A DNA stretch of 64,000 nt, from NCBI GenBank assembly GCA_018894105.1, contig CM032127.1, positions 29,070,369 through 29,134,368 on the forward strand. Reading direction: 5' to 3'. A model generated the notes under the pieces. The model was not told the origin of the DNA. It saw nothing but the letters and a program-made list of their open reading frames with translations, and did no database searches. Position numbers and translations under genes: made by a program. Positions 12,201 through 23,213 of this stretch are shown piece by piece; the first letter of the stretch is position 1, and the number at the start of each line of letters is the position of its first letter. The stretch is from Jacaranda mimosifolia. Lineage: Eukaryota > Streptophyta > Magnoliopsida > Lamiales > Bignoniaceae.

Positions 12201-12899
12201 ATAACTTATACTCCCCAAAATATAGAGTATCTACAACTTTTATATATAATATTAATTATCACTCTTTGATCAAAAGATAATTTAATTTTATCTATATGTT
12301 ATATATATAAATATATTATTCCAAAAATATAGTTCATGCCTTACTACAATTTTAATTGAAATAGTAAACAAAATAAAATAAAGTATATCAATCGATTAAA
12401 TACGAAATAAAATTCTGTGGCATTACTGGATTATTATTATTATTATTATGGCTTAATAATTCACTCCTTGTAGATTATTATATTAATCCAAGTAAAGTTA
12501 AAAAATTTATATTTCCCAAAATATGTGGATAATTTAATAATAGTAGTAGTAGTAGTAATTTTCATTGTATTATCTCGAGATAATTTAGTTAATTCCTAAA
12601 GTCTCAATTATTAATTCATAGTAACGATATAATATTAGGTTATGAAAAATTATAACTTTTTCTCAAGAATTGCGATATCTAATATACATATATATATATA
12701 AATATTTATGGCCTTAGATATTAATTCTCACTATTTAACCGAGAGGTAAATCTAATGCCAAATATATATACAAATAAATCATTTTTCTATTGATATAATA
12801 AGAAAGCAAGACTAAGAAAAAAAAAAAATAACATAGGACAAAATAATTAATAAGGTAAAGTAATCGATTAAATATGAAATACAATTGTGCGGCATTTTA
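9204..12899 (-). repeat. 5' LTR of the minus-strand chromovirus (3696 bp)
   Basis: Plus-strand start TGTCACGTCCC and end GCGGCATTTTA (the expected terminal ACA has changed). It is colinear with 3156-7040. The differences are spread evenly, so this is an old insertion rather than a recent duplication. The promoter would lie here in a live element, but I see no clear TATA box. Confidence 0.85.
10685..11840. repeat. ~195 bp tandem repeats inside LTR, six units
   Basis: Same unit as in the sister LTR. Anchors lie near 10794, 10988, 11174, 11371, 11570 and 11762. Relative to the sister copy, one unit in the middle (its fourth or fifth) is absent, which accounts for the length difference between the two LTRs. 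Confidence 0.8.
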
Positions 12900-13988
12900 G
12901 ACATCCCCCAATGTATAGAGTCATGTATACTTTGCCTTCCTAACTATTGCAAATGTGCAGAAAGATTACCCAACCTTTAATAAATGTGCTCGAATACCCC
13001 CTTGCTCCATTTCCCAACATAATATTCCATCGAAGATGCCAAAATACTTTGATTGTATTTCACTTTACCTCATCAACTTTAATAAAATATGCACTTAACT
13101 ACCTAAATATTCTAGAGTGTCACATTTTTATCGTTAAATTTTTATATTTGTGGAATAAAGTGAAATATTTTATAAAAAATATTATCACGCACTAGTCAGT
13201 TGTCAATATATGGATAGTTAAATCAGTTTGAGCTATCTTATAATTTCAAATTAATTTTTTGATTATGTTGTATTTAATTTAATAAGCATAGGTTGATTAA
13301 AATAATTTCATAACTTTACCCTAATTGATTTTTACATCAATATAACATTATGCATATTTGTTAACCAATGATATTTAAATATTTTTTTATTTAAATAGAG
13401 TAATAAAAGAGATAGATAATGTTGATACTAAGATCTACATTATTTATTGCCAACATTCGCCCAACTAGGTCATCTATCTTATTCTTATTTAAATTAAAAC
13501 CCCAAACCACTTACATTCTTAATTAAACAAATAAATATAAATTTATAAGTACACCACAATAATCATTTGATAATATAACCCTATAAATGATTTTTAATTA
13601 TCTAACACACATTGATTTAGGGAAAATTTAACCATTAAGTTAGATTATGTTTTTCAAATAACTCAAATTGACTGAATTGGTGATATATTGACAATTAAGT
13701 AATATACAATAACAATTTTTGGCAAAATATTTCACTTTATTCAACCAAAATAGGAATTTAATGCTAAGGGTAATATTTTAAAGTACTTTAGGTAGGTGGC
13801 TAAATGTAAATTTTTAAAACATCAAGGAGCAAAGTGCAACATCTTTATAATATATTGCCAGAAATTTAAAGTATGTGGTGCTTGAGCACATTTAACAAAA
13901 GTTAGGTGTTCGCTCCACACACTTGCAAAGGCTAGGGGACAAAGCGCAAATGACCCTATAGATTAGGTGGGAGTCTGCAATTTACCTT
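12900..13988. mobile_element. Non-autonomous element with ~400 bp terminal inverted repeats (MITE/foldback-like)
   Basis: The left part (12900-~13260, continuing the tip at 3138) matches the reverse complement of the right part (~13620-13988). Landmarks in mirrored order are 'tatagggtcatttgcgctttg', 'gcaagtgtgtgg', 'aaatgtgctc', 'gaataaagtgaaatatttt' and 'gtcaatatat'. The centre (~13300-13560) is AT-rich and shared with a second copy at 28535. No transposase is present. Long TIRs without coding DNA fit Mutator-like or foldback elements, but I could not fix a target duplication (imperfect ttatata/ttatgta flanks). Superfamily unassigned. Confidence 0.7.
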
Positions 13989-15300
13989 TATGTAATGAAG
14001 TACTCTATTTGATACATAAGGTATTATTTCCTAAAATGAGGTATTGTTCTCAATACATTTGAATTTTGTTAAATGTAATTATCAAAGTTGATGTTTGACC
14101 ATCATAAAATGATTCTTTAATCCAAAGATGAATGCAATCATGAGATATTGTTTGTGCTATAGAATTAATATCAAAATGAGCTTACAATGGTGCTTTACAC
14201 TCATAGTTGTGTTCCCAACCATTTAAACACGTGTATCATAGCCATTAAATGAAGAAAATATGGTTTTATTATTAATAAATTTAGGAAAATTAGGCCATAT
14301 GACTAATAATATAAATTCACTCTAATGCAGTATATCAATGCTAAAGATAAGAAATTAAACTTCTGAAGTTGGCTATGTACCTACATAAAAAGTATTAATT
14401 TGTTAAAATGAGGTATTACCTTTCTATTATACAGTATCATTTTTATACATTTTAAACATCCTTTAATTTAATTATTTTAGACCTTGTTATATTAGTGTAG
14501 CCACAAAACTCTATTTTTTCTTACAGTGTTGACATCCAAATGAAACATTTTACCAACTACAATGGTACTTTACACTAGTAGTTATATTCCTAACTATTTG
14601 AACACGTGTGTATCCTAACAACTAAATAAAGAAAATATGATTTTATTATTTTTGGATGGTCTTAGATGTTGTTCACCAATAATTGAGACAAATTAGGCCG
14701 TATGACTAATAAGTATAGAATCACTCTAATGTAATATTAGATGCTAAAGAAAAGGTATTAAACTTCTAAAGTCAAGTACCTACCTACAAAAATGAAGTAT
14801 TACATTGTTGATATGTGGTATTAACTTTCTGTTATGTCGTATTAGTTTTATACATTTTAAACATTATTCAATTTAAGTATTTTAGACATTCTTATATTGA
14901 TATAGCCACGAAACTCTATTTTTCCTTTACAACATTGACATCCAAATGAAACATTCTCCAATGGTGCTTTATGCTAGTAGTTGTGTTCCCAATCATTTAA
15001 ACATGTGCATATCCCAACCATTTGAAGAAAATATGATTTTACTATTTTTTGATGGGCTTATATACTGTTTCACCAATACATTGAGACAAATTAAGCCATA
15101 CAACTATTAAGTATAGAATCACCTTAATGCAATACTAGAATGCTGAACATAATGTAATAAACATCTAAAGTCAAGTAGGTATATACAAAAATTCATTATT
15201 ACTTTACTAAAATGAGGCTTTATGTTTTTGACAAAATGAAAAATAAATTTGGACAATAGCTCCAAATACAAATCTGCCTGATAGTTGAAAACAATAGTCA
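13989..15300. repeat. Tandem array of ~390-400 bp units, right part
   Basis: The array seen at 1975-3137 continues here. Three more units have anchors 'aaccatttaaacacgtgta' near 14211, 14590 and 14988. They share 'gaattttgttaaatgtaatta', 'ctcatgagat', 'caaattaggccatatgacta' and 'cactctaatgcagta' landmarks with the left part. They are shorter and more alike to each other than to the left units. The stretch 15301-15434 that follows is AT-rich flank. Confidence 0.7.
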
Positions 15301-15434
15301 TTCATGATTCCTTTCCACACTAAAAGAATAGTACAATATGTCCATATATTACAAATCATACAATACAAATAATATAATATAATATTCTCTAATTATTAAT
15401 ATAGTACAATACAAATACTTCAAGTTAGTATGTC

Positions 15435-18400
15435 TGTAACACCCCGAATTTTGAATACAAAGGAAATTAATTGACTAGAATTTAAAGGAATTAAATTAAT
15501 TTAAACTTTGAGGAAAATTAAAATGACAAGAAATTAGGCCTTAATTTTAATAAATATAAAGTAAATATGGTATCTAAGGGATATTTCGAAAATATGCAGA
15601 CCAAAAATTTGATTAGATTGGACATAATTGTTGAAACTGAGAGGGGTAAATGTGCAAGAAACAAAAGCTAGAGGACTCAATTGAAATTCAGGGGGCTAAA
15701 GTATAAGGTGGTCAAAAGCTTAAGGACCGTATTGAAGGCGGTAGAAAAATCTTGGGTTCAAATTGAAAAGGCAGTAAAGTACTTATATATATATAAATTG
15801 AGCACAAAAGTTTATCAAATTCTCAAAACCCAACCCCAGCCTCTTCACAAGCTTGGTTTTGTTCCATCTTAGCTTGAAACTAAAAACTAACCTGATAGAA
15901 ACATTCCTCCCCTCACAGTGAACATTTCTATCCCAAGAATCAGCGAATTTTGGTGATCGGCGGCGTAAGGTGGTGGCAATGATGGTTGTCGGTCTTTGGT
16001 GGCAGAAGTTGGAAATTGTTAGTTGGGTCGCGATTGCATTTGTATGGGTAGTCGATAGGAGGTGTCAATTTTAGGATGTGGCCAACGACAGTGGGGGAAT
16101 TACGGTGGTAGCAATGTGACAGTGCTAGGGCTACGTTAGCTTTTCAGAACGCCAATTAATAGTCTTAACATTGGAATTTGATGTAATTAATGCGGGGGTT
16201 TTGCTCTTGTTATCGAGTCGCACGTGTAGGTGGCGGCGGTGGCAGCGCTCCAGCAAAGTTCTAATAGAGTATTCAGTTTTTGATTTTGAGTGCATATAGA
16301 CTACTTTCAGTCGGAGATTGGATCTCTATTCAACCTAATTTGGGTGAATTTCATATTAAATATTGATTCGATTGACTTTTTAATTTTTACTTAAAACCTT
16401 TATGAAAATAAGATTGTTAAATTATAATTGGATCTAAGTTAGCGATTAACTTTATAAGTGTTGAACTAGATAATATGAATAATTGAATTAAAATTAATTG
16501 ACAAGTTAGACTCGATAAATTGAGAAAGGTAGTTGAATTGTAAGCCTAGGCTACTAAGAGGGTAAAATTAATGGTGTAGTTACATACGGATTGAATTTAG
16601 TAGCTTATAATTAAGTGAATCGAGGACCTTCAGATGATATGGTTAAGTATATTAGGAAGGTCGTGTTAAGAAATAAACATTAATTAAAATGCAATCTACA
16701 TAAAATATGTCTAAAAATTGGAGATCGAGTTAGCCTAGACTTGTAATGAAGTTCAAATATTAAGGGGAATAGAGAATGAATAGTAAGAACAATTAGGCTC
16801 AAGTCAAGTTAACTCTTGTAATGCTAAAAGGGCTATGTAGTTGAGGAATTAGATCACTTAAAGTTAGACATGATTGGACCTGAATTGGATTAGTCATATG
16901 ACAATATTAAATATTGGGTTGTTTGAGTAAATAATGGTGATTAAGTTGGAACTTTGTATATTAAAGCTTTATGTAAGTTCTAATTGATAAGTGATTAGTA
17001 CGATTCTGATTAGTCAAATCAAATAGTAAATTTTATAATTATCATTAAGTTGAATCAAATATTTAAATCCCAGTAAGGACATTTAATACAATCATATTTA
17101 TTATTAGAGAATTAATATGGTAGTAACCCCAAATATCTTATATTAAACCTTGTATTAATTAGGATTCGGAGATGTAAGTGGTCCATCCAATTAAAGAGAC
17201 CATTTGTGTTCATCGGGTGAGTTTATACTAGTTATTATGAATTTTTTTTTTTTTTTTGCTAGGGAAAGAACATATATGTTAGTAAGTATATTACTATTGC
17301 TTGGTCCCTTCTATGTTGAGATTCAATAATTATTGTTCGTCCATTTTATATTGTTCTTTGACTCTTATGTTGAACTTGATAGTCTGTTTGAACTGCTTTT
17401 CTTTGCCCTGTGATTCTTAAGCCATTATTATTTGAATTCCCAACCTTTCTTGATATGTTTGATTCCTGAACCGAGTGATTAATCCGATTTATATTTATAT
17501 GAGTTTTGGAAAATTAAATAGATTTTGAAATTTACCACACCACTCTACACTGATTGTGGTTCTTGTTTGATCATGCTTGATGCTGCTTTACCAGAAATTA
17601 GTGATTATGTTGGGAAAAGTGAAGAAAATGAGTTTGAAACTGTATTTTCTAACATCGTCGTGACTATTACCTTGAAATAGGCTCGATATTGATTAACTCA
17701 TTATTCCTTTATCATGGCGAGTTGATATGCTAATTCTACTACTATTGGACATTACACTATATTCACATATTACATGACTACTTAATAACCTTGGGGGTGG
17801 GCCTTAGGATCGATTTCAAAAGATGACCGAGCGAAATGGACCGATGTTGGCTGGTCTTTTAGCCAATGCCCTACTTTTATAATCATATCTCATAGCTAGT
17901 TGGAGGTAATTATCTATGAGCAGGATAAATCTTGTGACTAGCCATGTTCGATATATAATTACTTAACCGAGATGATCACTCGGGCACTTAGAGGGATAAG
18001 GATTACCATATTTTCAAAAGTAGAGTGATAAGGTATGAGAACGAACAACAACAGATTTGCAAAAGTGTTTATTAATCTGTTATTGATTAATTTTTCCAAC
18101 CAATTGTATTCCTTAAAAAGCATGTTGATTTTTTGGTCATATTTGAGATTTAAACTTCTATAAAAAGGCAACAAATTTTGTGAAGTCTCATCATTAGAAT
18201 AGGATGATGGTGAGATGGATCACTTAGAACTTTGAATGAAATCTTCTCTCACGGCTATGGTAATTATAATGCTCTTTCTTATTTCCTGTATAATATGTTC
18301 AAATGACTGTTACTTTGTTATTATTACTAGAATATCTTACAAAGTCATTTGGACTTACGTTGTTGTATTGTTTCCTTCTATTCTGTCTCCCAAACAAGAA

Positions 18401-18661
18401 TGAGTGACGTGGAATAAACCTAATGAATATATAAATATATAGATTGTATTTTTTGAATTTTCAACATAGATATGACAAATGGGTTGGAAGTGCTAAGTGT
18501 GACATATGATATGTTGGTTACAAATTAAACTATTGATGGATGTCACTTGTGGAATTAAATATTTTAGGTTCGAAAGATTTATTTTCTCTTATCCAGAGAG
18601 CTTGTGGTGTAGAATGAGTAGCAACTTGGCCAAGCGGACACCTCTTGGATGGGGTGCTACA
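15435..18661 (+). repeat. 5' LTR of chromovirus (3227 bp)
   Basis: TG..CA bounded. A TATA-like run sits ~350 bp in, followed ~150 bp later by a G-rich stretch (~15950-16260, 'ggcggcg', 'ggtggcggcggtggc') resembling the transcribed leader of such LTRs. Its first ~280 bp match 22933-23213 and its last ~250 bp match 29239-29486. The central ~2.7 kb has no counterpart in the 3' LTR. Confidence 0.85.
15784..15798 (+). promoter_or_regulatory. Candidate TATA box of the LTR promoter
   Basis: TATATATATATAAAT lies before a C/A-rich stretch and the G-rich leader, a sensible place for the U3/R junction of the LTR. There is no transcript evidence. Confidence 0.4.
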
Positions 18662-18665
18662 GATA

Positions 18666-18678
18666 TGGTATCAAAGCT
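18666..18678 (+). other. Primer binding site (tRNA-iMet type)
   Basis: TGGTATCAAAGCT a few bases after the LTR end. This is the usual TGGTATCAGAGC with one change (G to A). It marks the left copy as the 5' LTR and the element as plus-strand. Confidence 0.8.
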
Positions 18679-21600
18679 TAGGTTTGAAAACCTGAGCAAC
18701 ACTAGAATATGATCCTTAGAATATGAGAGCTTTAGTTAGGGAAGAATAAGTAGGACTCTAAAATTTGAATAGGACATAAATTTTTGGGACAATATTCGAT
18801 CTAAAGGATGTGAAGGGTTAAGGTTGGGCAGTCGACCAATGTATAATCCATAACTCCTAAGGTATCAAGTATGTGACTTTTTATATTTTGGATGAATAAT
18901 ACTCTAGGGACTTACATTCGATATGAACTTATCTGATAGCATTTTAACCGATGTTTAAGGTGATGATCGTTTTAGATAGAGCTAAATTTGATGAGTAAAA
19001 AATCTTCTTAGATCAGCATGTACTGTGACTTAAATAATATAGCTATGTGGGGAAAGTAGCATGTTGGTCACGCGAATCTCCTTGGAATATAGAATATTAG
19101 GATTAATGGAGGTTGAGTTTGATGTGAAAATATGGCTAGGATGTGAACTTTTGGGATATTACTTGACAAAAGAGTAAATGATTGGTATTAGAGTGGCTAG
19201 CTATTATCTAGTCCACTAATCTTAAGATGTCAAGCATATGATTTCATTAACGCCTGGTGGAATAATACTTTTGGTATCACACTACTGTGCGAGTATATAC
19301 ATGATAATAGAACTTGAGAGGTAAAGGATCTTCTGGGATAATTTGTGTTATGACATATACATATGATTGAGATCTAGGTGATATTGTTATTTCAAAATCA
19401 GCATTCTAGGAAAATTGATCAATATAATTGAAATGTGGTGTTTGCAAGAGAAACAGGAAATTCTTCCCATAAAGAAACCTTCTAAGATGATTGATGATTA
19501 ATGTACGCGTAAAGCTATAACTCAAGTGTTAAGAGGAATCAGTTCATTAATAATGAGATAGTCCACTAGTGTGGCTATAAAATGATAGTGAATAAGAAAG
19601 ATGAGGAGATTGTCCATAAGAATGAAGTTATGAGGAAAAAACATTATAAACTCAAGGAGAAAGGAATAAGGTTAGCCAAGAGGTACAAAAGGGTATATGT
19701 GGCTGATACTGGAATCTTAAAGAAAAATATCAAGTAGGGATACAGAAAGCAATGAAGAAGGATTTGAAAGGATTAAATGGAAATGATAGGATAAAAAAGA
19801 GGACTGTTGCTGGAACCTTGGCAAAAAGAATAGCGATAGAGGATATGGACTATTATACCAATGAGATATAATCAATTATCTAAATTTAAGGATAAAGGAT
19901 ACATAATTGAGAGAAAAAGACTAGTATTTTTGGAAATGAGAAACCTTACCCCAACCTTGACAACCAAAGCTTAGGATTATACTTTGTGGAAGTTAAAACA
20001 ATATTTAAAGCCTGAATGGCTACATCTAGAAAAATAATTCGTTATAACATGCCTATGTATCAAGCATGATAAAATAAATGATTTTATCACTAATATATAT
20101 CAGACTTAGTTGACTTTTCTCATTACAAATATCAACAATTAGTTAGATTAACCAAAAATTCTAGTACTACTAAGAATCAAATTCATTTATACATACATCG
20201 ATAGAATTGTAAGTAAAGTTTATGTACAAATAAAATTGTATATCCTAATTGAACCCTGTAAAGTCTTCCACAGTATTTTAGTACCCTGTACCTTCCAAAA
20301 TAAAACAACGGCATTGACGTTGATTAACAATTAGTGAATTTAATAAAAAATTTAGTATTATTGAGGAATAGATCAACTCATACATGTATAGAAAGCTTGC
20401 GTATAAATGCAAATGTGTGCAACGACTTGAAGGCTAGAAAATTTCATCTCATGTTCAAGTGTCCTACTCTCTATAATGATATAACAACTTTGGTATTACT
20501 CAAAAATGTTTTAGGTTGAATGTTTAGTCTAGAGTTGACTTTAGAAAGCTCCAAAATTTTGATACACTAGAAATTAATGTTAACCGAAATTATTAGTTGG
20601 GCACATTCATAAGCTAATTACATCATAGTGAACAATTACCAATGAACCAAACTAACAGGTTCCAACACCACGTAGAGAACACTCTAACTGGAAATGTATA
20701 GGAAAAGATAGACGATGGCGCCAACTCCATACGTCAATCTCGTGAACAAATTATAAAGCAAGGAGGCATAGGATAGAATCTAGTTTTGGTAACATGATGC
20801 TTTTGTGGTTTATTGATAAATGTAATTGGGCTAGTAGAATTTAGATAGAATCAGTAAGGCTTTTGGATGGAATCTTATTATAGTGAAATGATACTTTTGA
20901 GGGTTATTGATAAATGTGACTAGGCCAGTAGCTCTAAAAGTATCATAAAAGTCCTTATGGAAAGCACCTTGGATAACTTCTTGAATTTCATCTGTTGAAG
21001 TTTATGAGAGGATTAGCAATTAAAACATGAAGACATTAACTAAAAATGTGAAGCAATCCTATAAGTATCAAGAATAGATAGACTTGTGGGATAATGATAA
21101 GAATCGAATGAGCTTGTTGAGTATGAGATTGAAATACCTTATCCCACATAAACTACATGGCTTATGGAAAGGGATATAGTTTATTTAAGGTTAAGCTAAG
21201 ATAAGGATACTATTAATTAGAAATTCGAGAAAAAGATACATTGAGAATTACTTGTTATTTATAATATGAGTACCATGAGCTTAAATAATGTCATTCGGGT
21301 TGATCAATATTTTTGTTGGATTAGGTTATAATGATTCTATTAAGGGCACTGAGTATGCTCGGAATAAATGAAAGATCCATACAATAATCATGCTTGGGGG
21401 TTATAGATGCTTATGAGGATGCAAATTATGTGTCAGGTTAGTAATCTAAACATCAATTAAGAAAAAGGTATATCCTAGGGTGTGTAATCTCATGAGGAAC
21501 AACAAAATGAGCCTGCTAAAGTCAAGGTTATGGTCAATCGGTAACAGCTAGGGAATATGTCATAAATGCAAAGTCCTTTAGGTTTTGCCAATTAATGCCA

Positions 21601-22918
21601 ATGAGGGTATTCAAGGTTTTCCTAAGGTAATGGATTCATTGACTAACCTAGCTTAGAAGAATTGGTGATCTTAATAGATGTAGAAGAATATGAAGGGGTT
21701 TTGTGAACTAAAGGAAAATAGTAGCTTTCAGCTAGTCGCTATCCTTCTTACCGAGTGAAAGAGGTTGCTCTATGCATCTAAGCTCCCATAAAGGAATTGG
21801 TTACAAGAAAGTGGTTGGATGTGCCTCAAGAGAGCTTTAGTTGTGGAAACAGGATTATCCCGCTCAACATATAGAATTTGACGTTTTGTTTGCCTTACTA
21901 AGAGTAGAGTCACTTTATGTTAATCAATAGAAGTTCTTGGAAAAATATGTTTATAATGTCTAACACTCAAATCAAAACAGCGAGAGAAATAAAATTATAT
22001 GTTCCAGTTGTAAATGTGAGGTTCTAGTAGGAAATTGAGATATTATGAAGCACACGATTCCTTGAGAGGAAATAGAATTTAATCCTACAAGAGTCGGGGC
22101 CGCATTAAGTTGAAAAAGATAAAAGAATATGTTAGAAATAAAAGCTTCTTAGGTTTTGACATCTTCCTAGGGTCGTAGATCTACTAATTGAAATAGTTGA
22201 AAAAGGACTAATGAATGGAATCAATGAAGGTACATTGAGAATTTAAGAGTTGGAGAGAGATTAATCTTATTACTAGTTCATACCATTCCTTGGGAAACTT
22301 AAGAAAATATCAAATACACCTATGCCTTGAGAGAAATAGTTGGTCAAGAGGGAATCATCTCACAATACATCAGGAGAACTTGAGACATAAGAACATATTA
22401 TCTTGCTTAGGAAGTGAGATAAGATGTAATAGTAATTGCCTTACTAAAACAAAGATACCCTCTGTGGACACAGAAGGGGAACTTTCATGAGAATTATATT
22501 GCATTAATATACTATATCTGGGAAAGTTTAAGGTAATGGCTAACACTTTGGGATGGAAGGGTATATTCTTATACTTAATGGATGGCGAAATAAGTGAAAA
22601 ACAAGTATTGGTATTACAAGGATAAAAATCTAACCATAGGATATGAGATATGGTAGTTAACCCCAAACACATGATGAAATGTGAAATGCTCAAGTAAGAG
22701 TAAGTAGATGAAAAAAACTCATGGCAATTAATCCAATAAGGAGAATTTTCAAATTTCTATAATAAAGTAGGAATTACTTGATACAGGAGAAAAGAATATG
22801 TGGAACCGATTAGATTAAGAACCTGCAACAGAATCATCTTCGGGAATATTAGCATAGTGAATGATGACACCAGAAGTTCTTTCAAATTCTAGATGAGAAT
22901 CTGGGGACCATATTCTTT
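18679..22918 (+). other. Internal region of chromovirus without readable genes
   Basis: About 4.2 kb between the primer site and the polypurine tract. No frame gives the family's zinc knuckle, protease, RT or integrase signatures; open frames are short and isolated. The last bases before the polypurine tract read MRIWGPYSFNG in one frame, like the usual chromovirus tail, so pol probably once ended here. Either the coding region has decayed beyond recognition or the element was always non-autonomous (LARD-like). I favour heavy decay with deletions. Confidence 0.45.
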
Positions 22919-22932
22919 TAATGGGGAAAGAT
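22919..22932 (+). other. Polypurine tract of chromovirus
   Basis: The purine-rich AATGGGGAAAGAT run directly precedes the 3' LTR start TGTAATAC at 22933. Confidence 0.7.
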
Positions 22933-23213
22933 TGTAATACTTGAATTTTGAATATAAAAGAAATTAATTGACTAAAGGAATTAAATTAATTTAAACTTTG
23001 AGGAAAATTAAAATGATAAGAAAATGGATTAGGCCTCAATTAAAATAAATATAAAGTAAATAGGGTCTCTAGGGGATATTTCCAAAATACGAGGACTAGA
23101 AATTTGAATAGATTAGATGTAGTTGCCAAAATTTTGAAACTGAGAGGGATCAATGTGTAGGAAACAAAAGTTGGAGGACCCAATTGAAACACATGAGCCA
23201 AAGTGAAGTAAAG
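22933..23213 (+). repeat. 3' LTR of chromovirus, first fragment
   Basis: Homologous to 15435-~15715: 'gaattttgaatataaaagaaattaatt' and 'aggcctcaatt' blocks are shared in parts. Homology stops at 23213, where a minus-strand copia LTR begins. The LTR resumes at 29239. Confidence 0.85.

Larger units (their letters stand above)
3156..12899 (-). mobile_element. Ty3/gypsy chromovirus with very long LTRs, non-autonomous
   Basis: Two direct copies of 3.9 and 3.7 kb flank only ~2.2 kb of internal DNA. Minus orientation follows from a polypurine tract next to the left LTR, a tRNA-Met-type primer site next to the right LTR, and a chromodomain-end remnant reading right to left. A perfect 5 bp duplication, GACAT, lies at 3151-3155 and 12900-12904. 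In element orientation the LTR starts TGTAATGCCGC and ends GGCGTGACA. Long LTRs, the Met-type primer site and the chromodomain tail fit the Tekay/Del type of chromovirus (family knowledge). The internal region is far too short for gag-pol, so mobilisation would have needed helper enzymes before decay. Confidence 0.85.

Noticed and set aside
18666..18678. tRNA gene fragments at primer binding sites (also 9191, 40854)
   Set aside because: Only the 12-13 bases complementary to the tRNA 3' end are present, next to LTR ends. There is no cloverleaf or A/B box.
22370..22693. 107-codon minus-strand open frame
   Set aside because: It lies in the decayed chromovirus interior on the strand opposite to the element and has no recognisable motif or supporting context.
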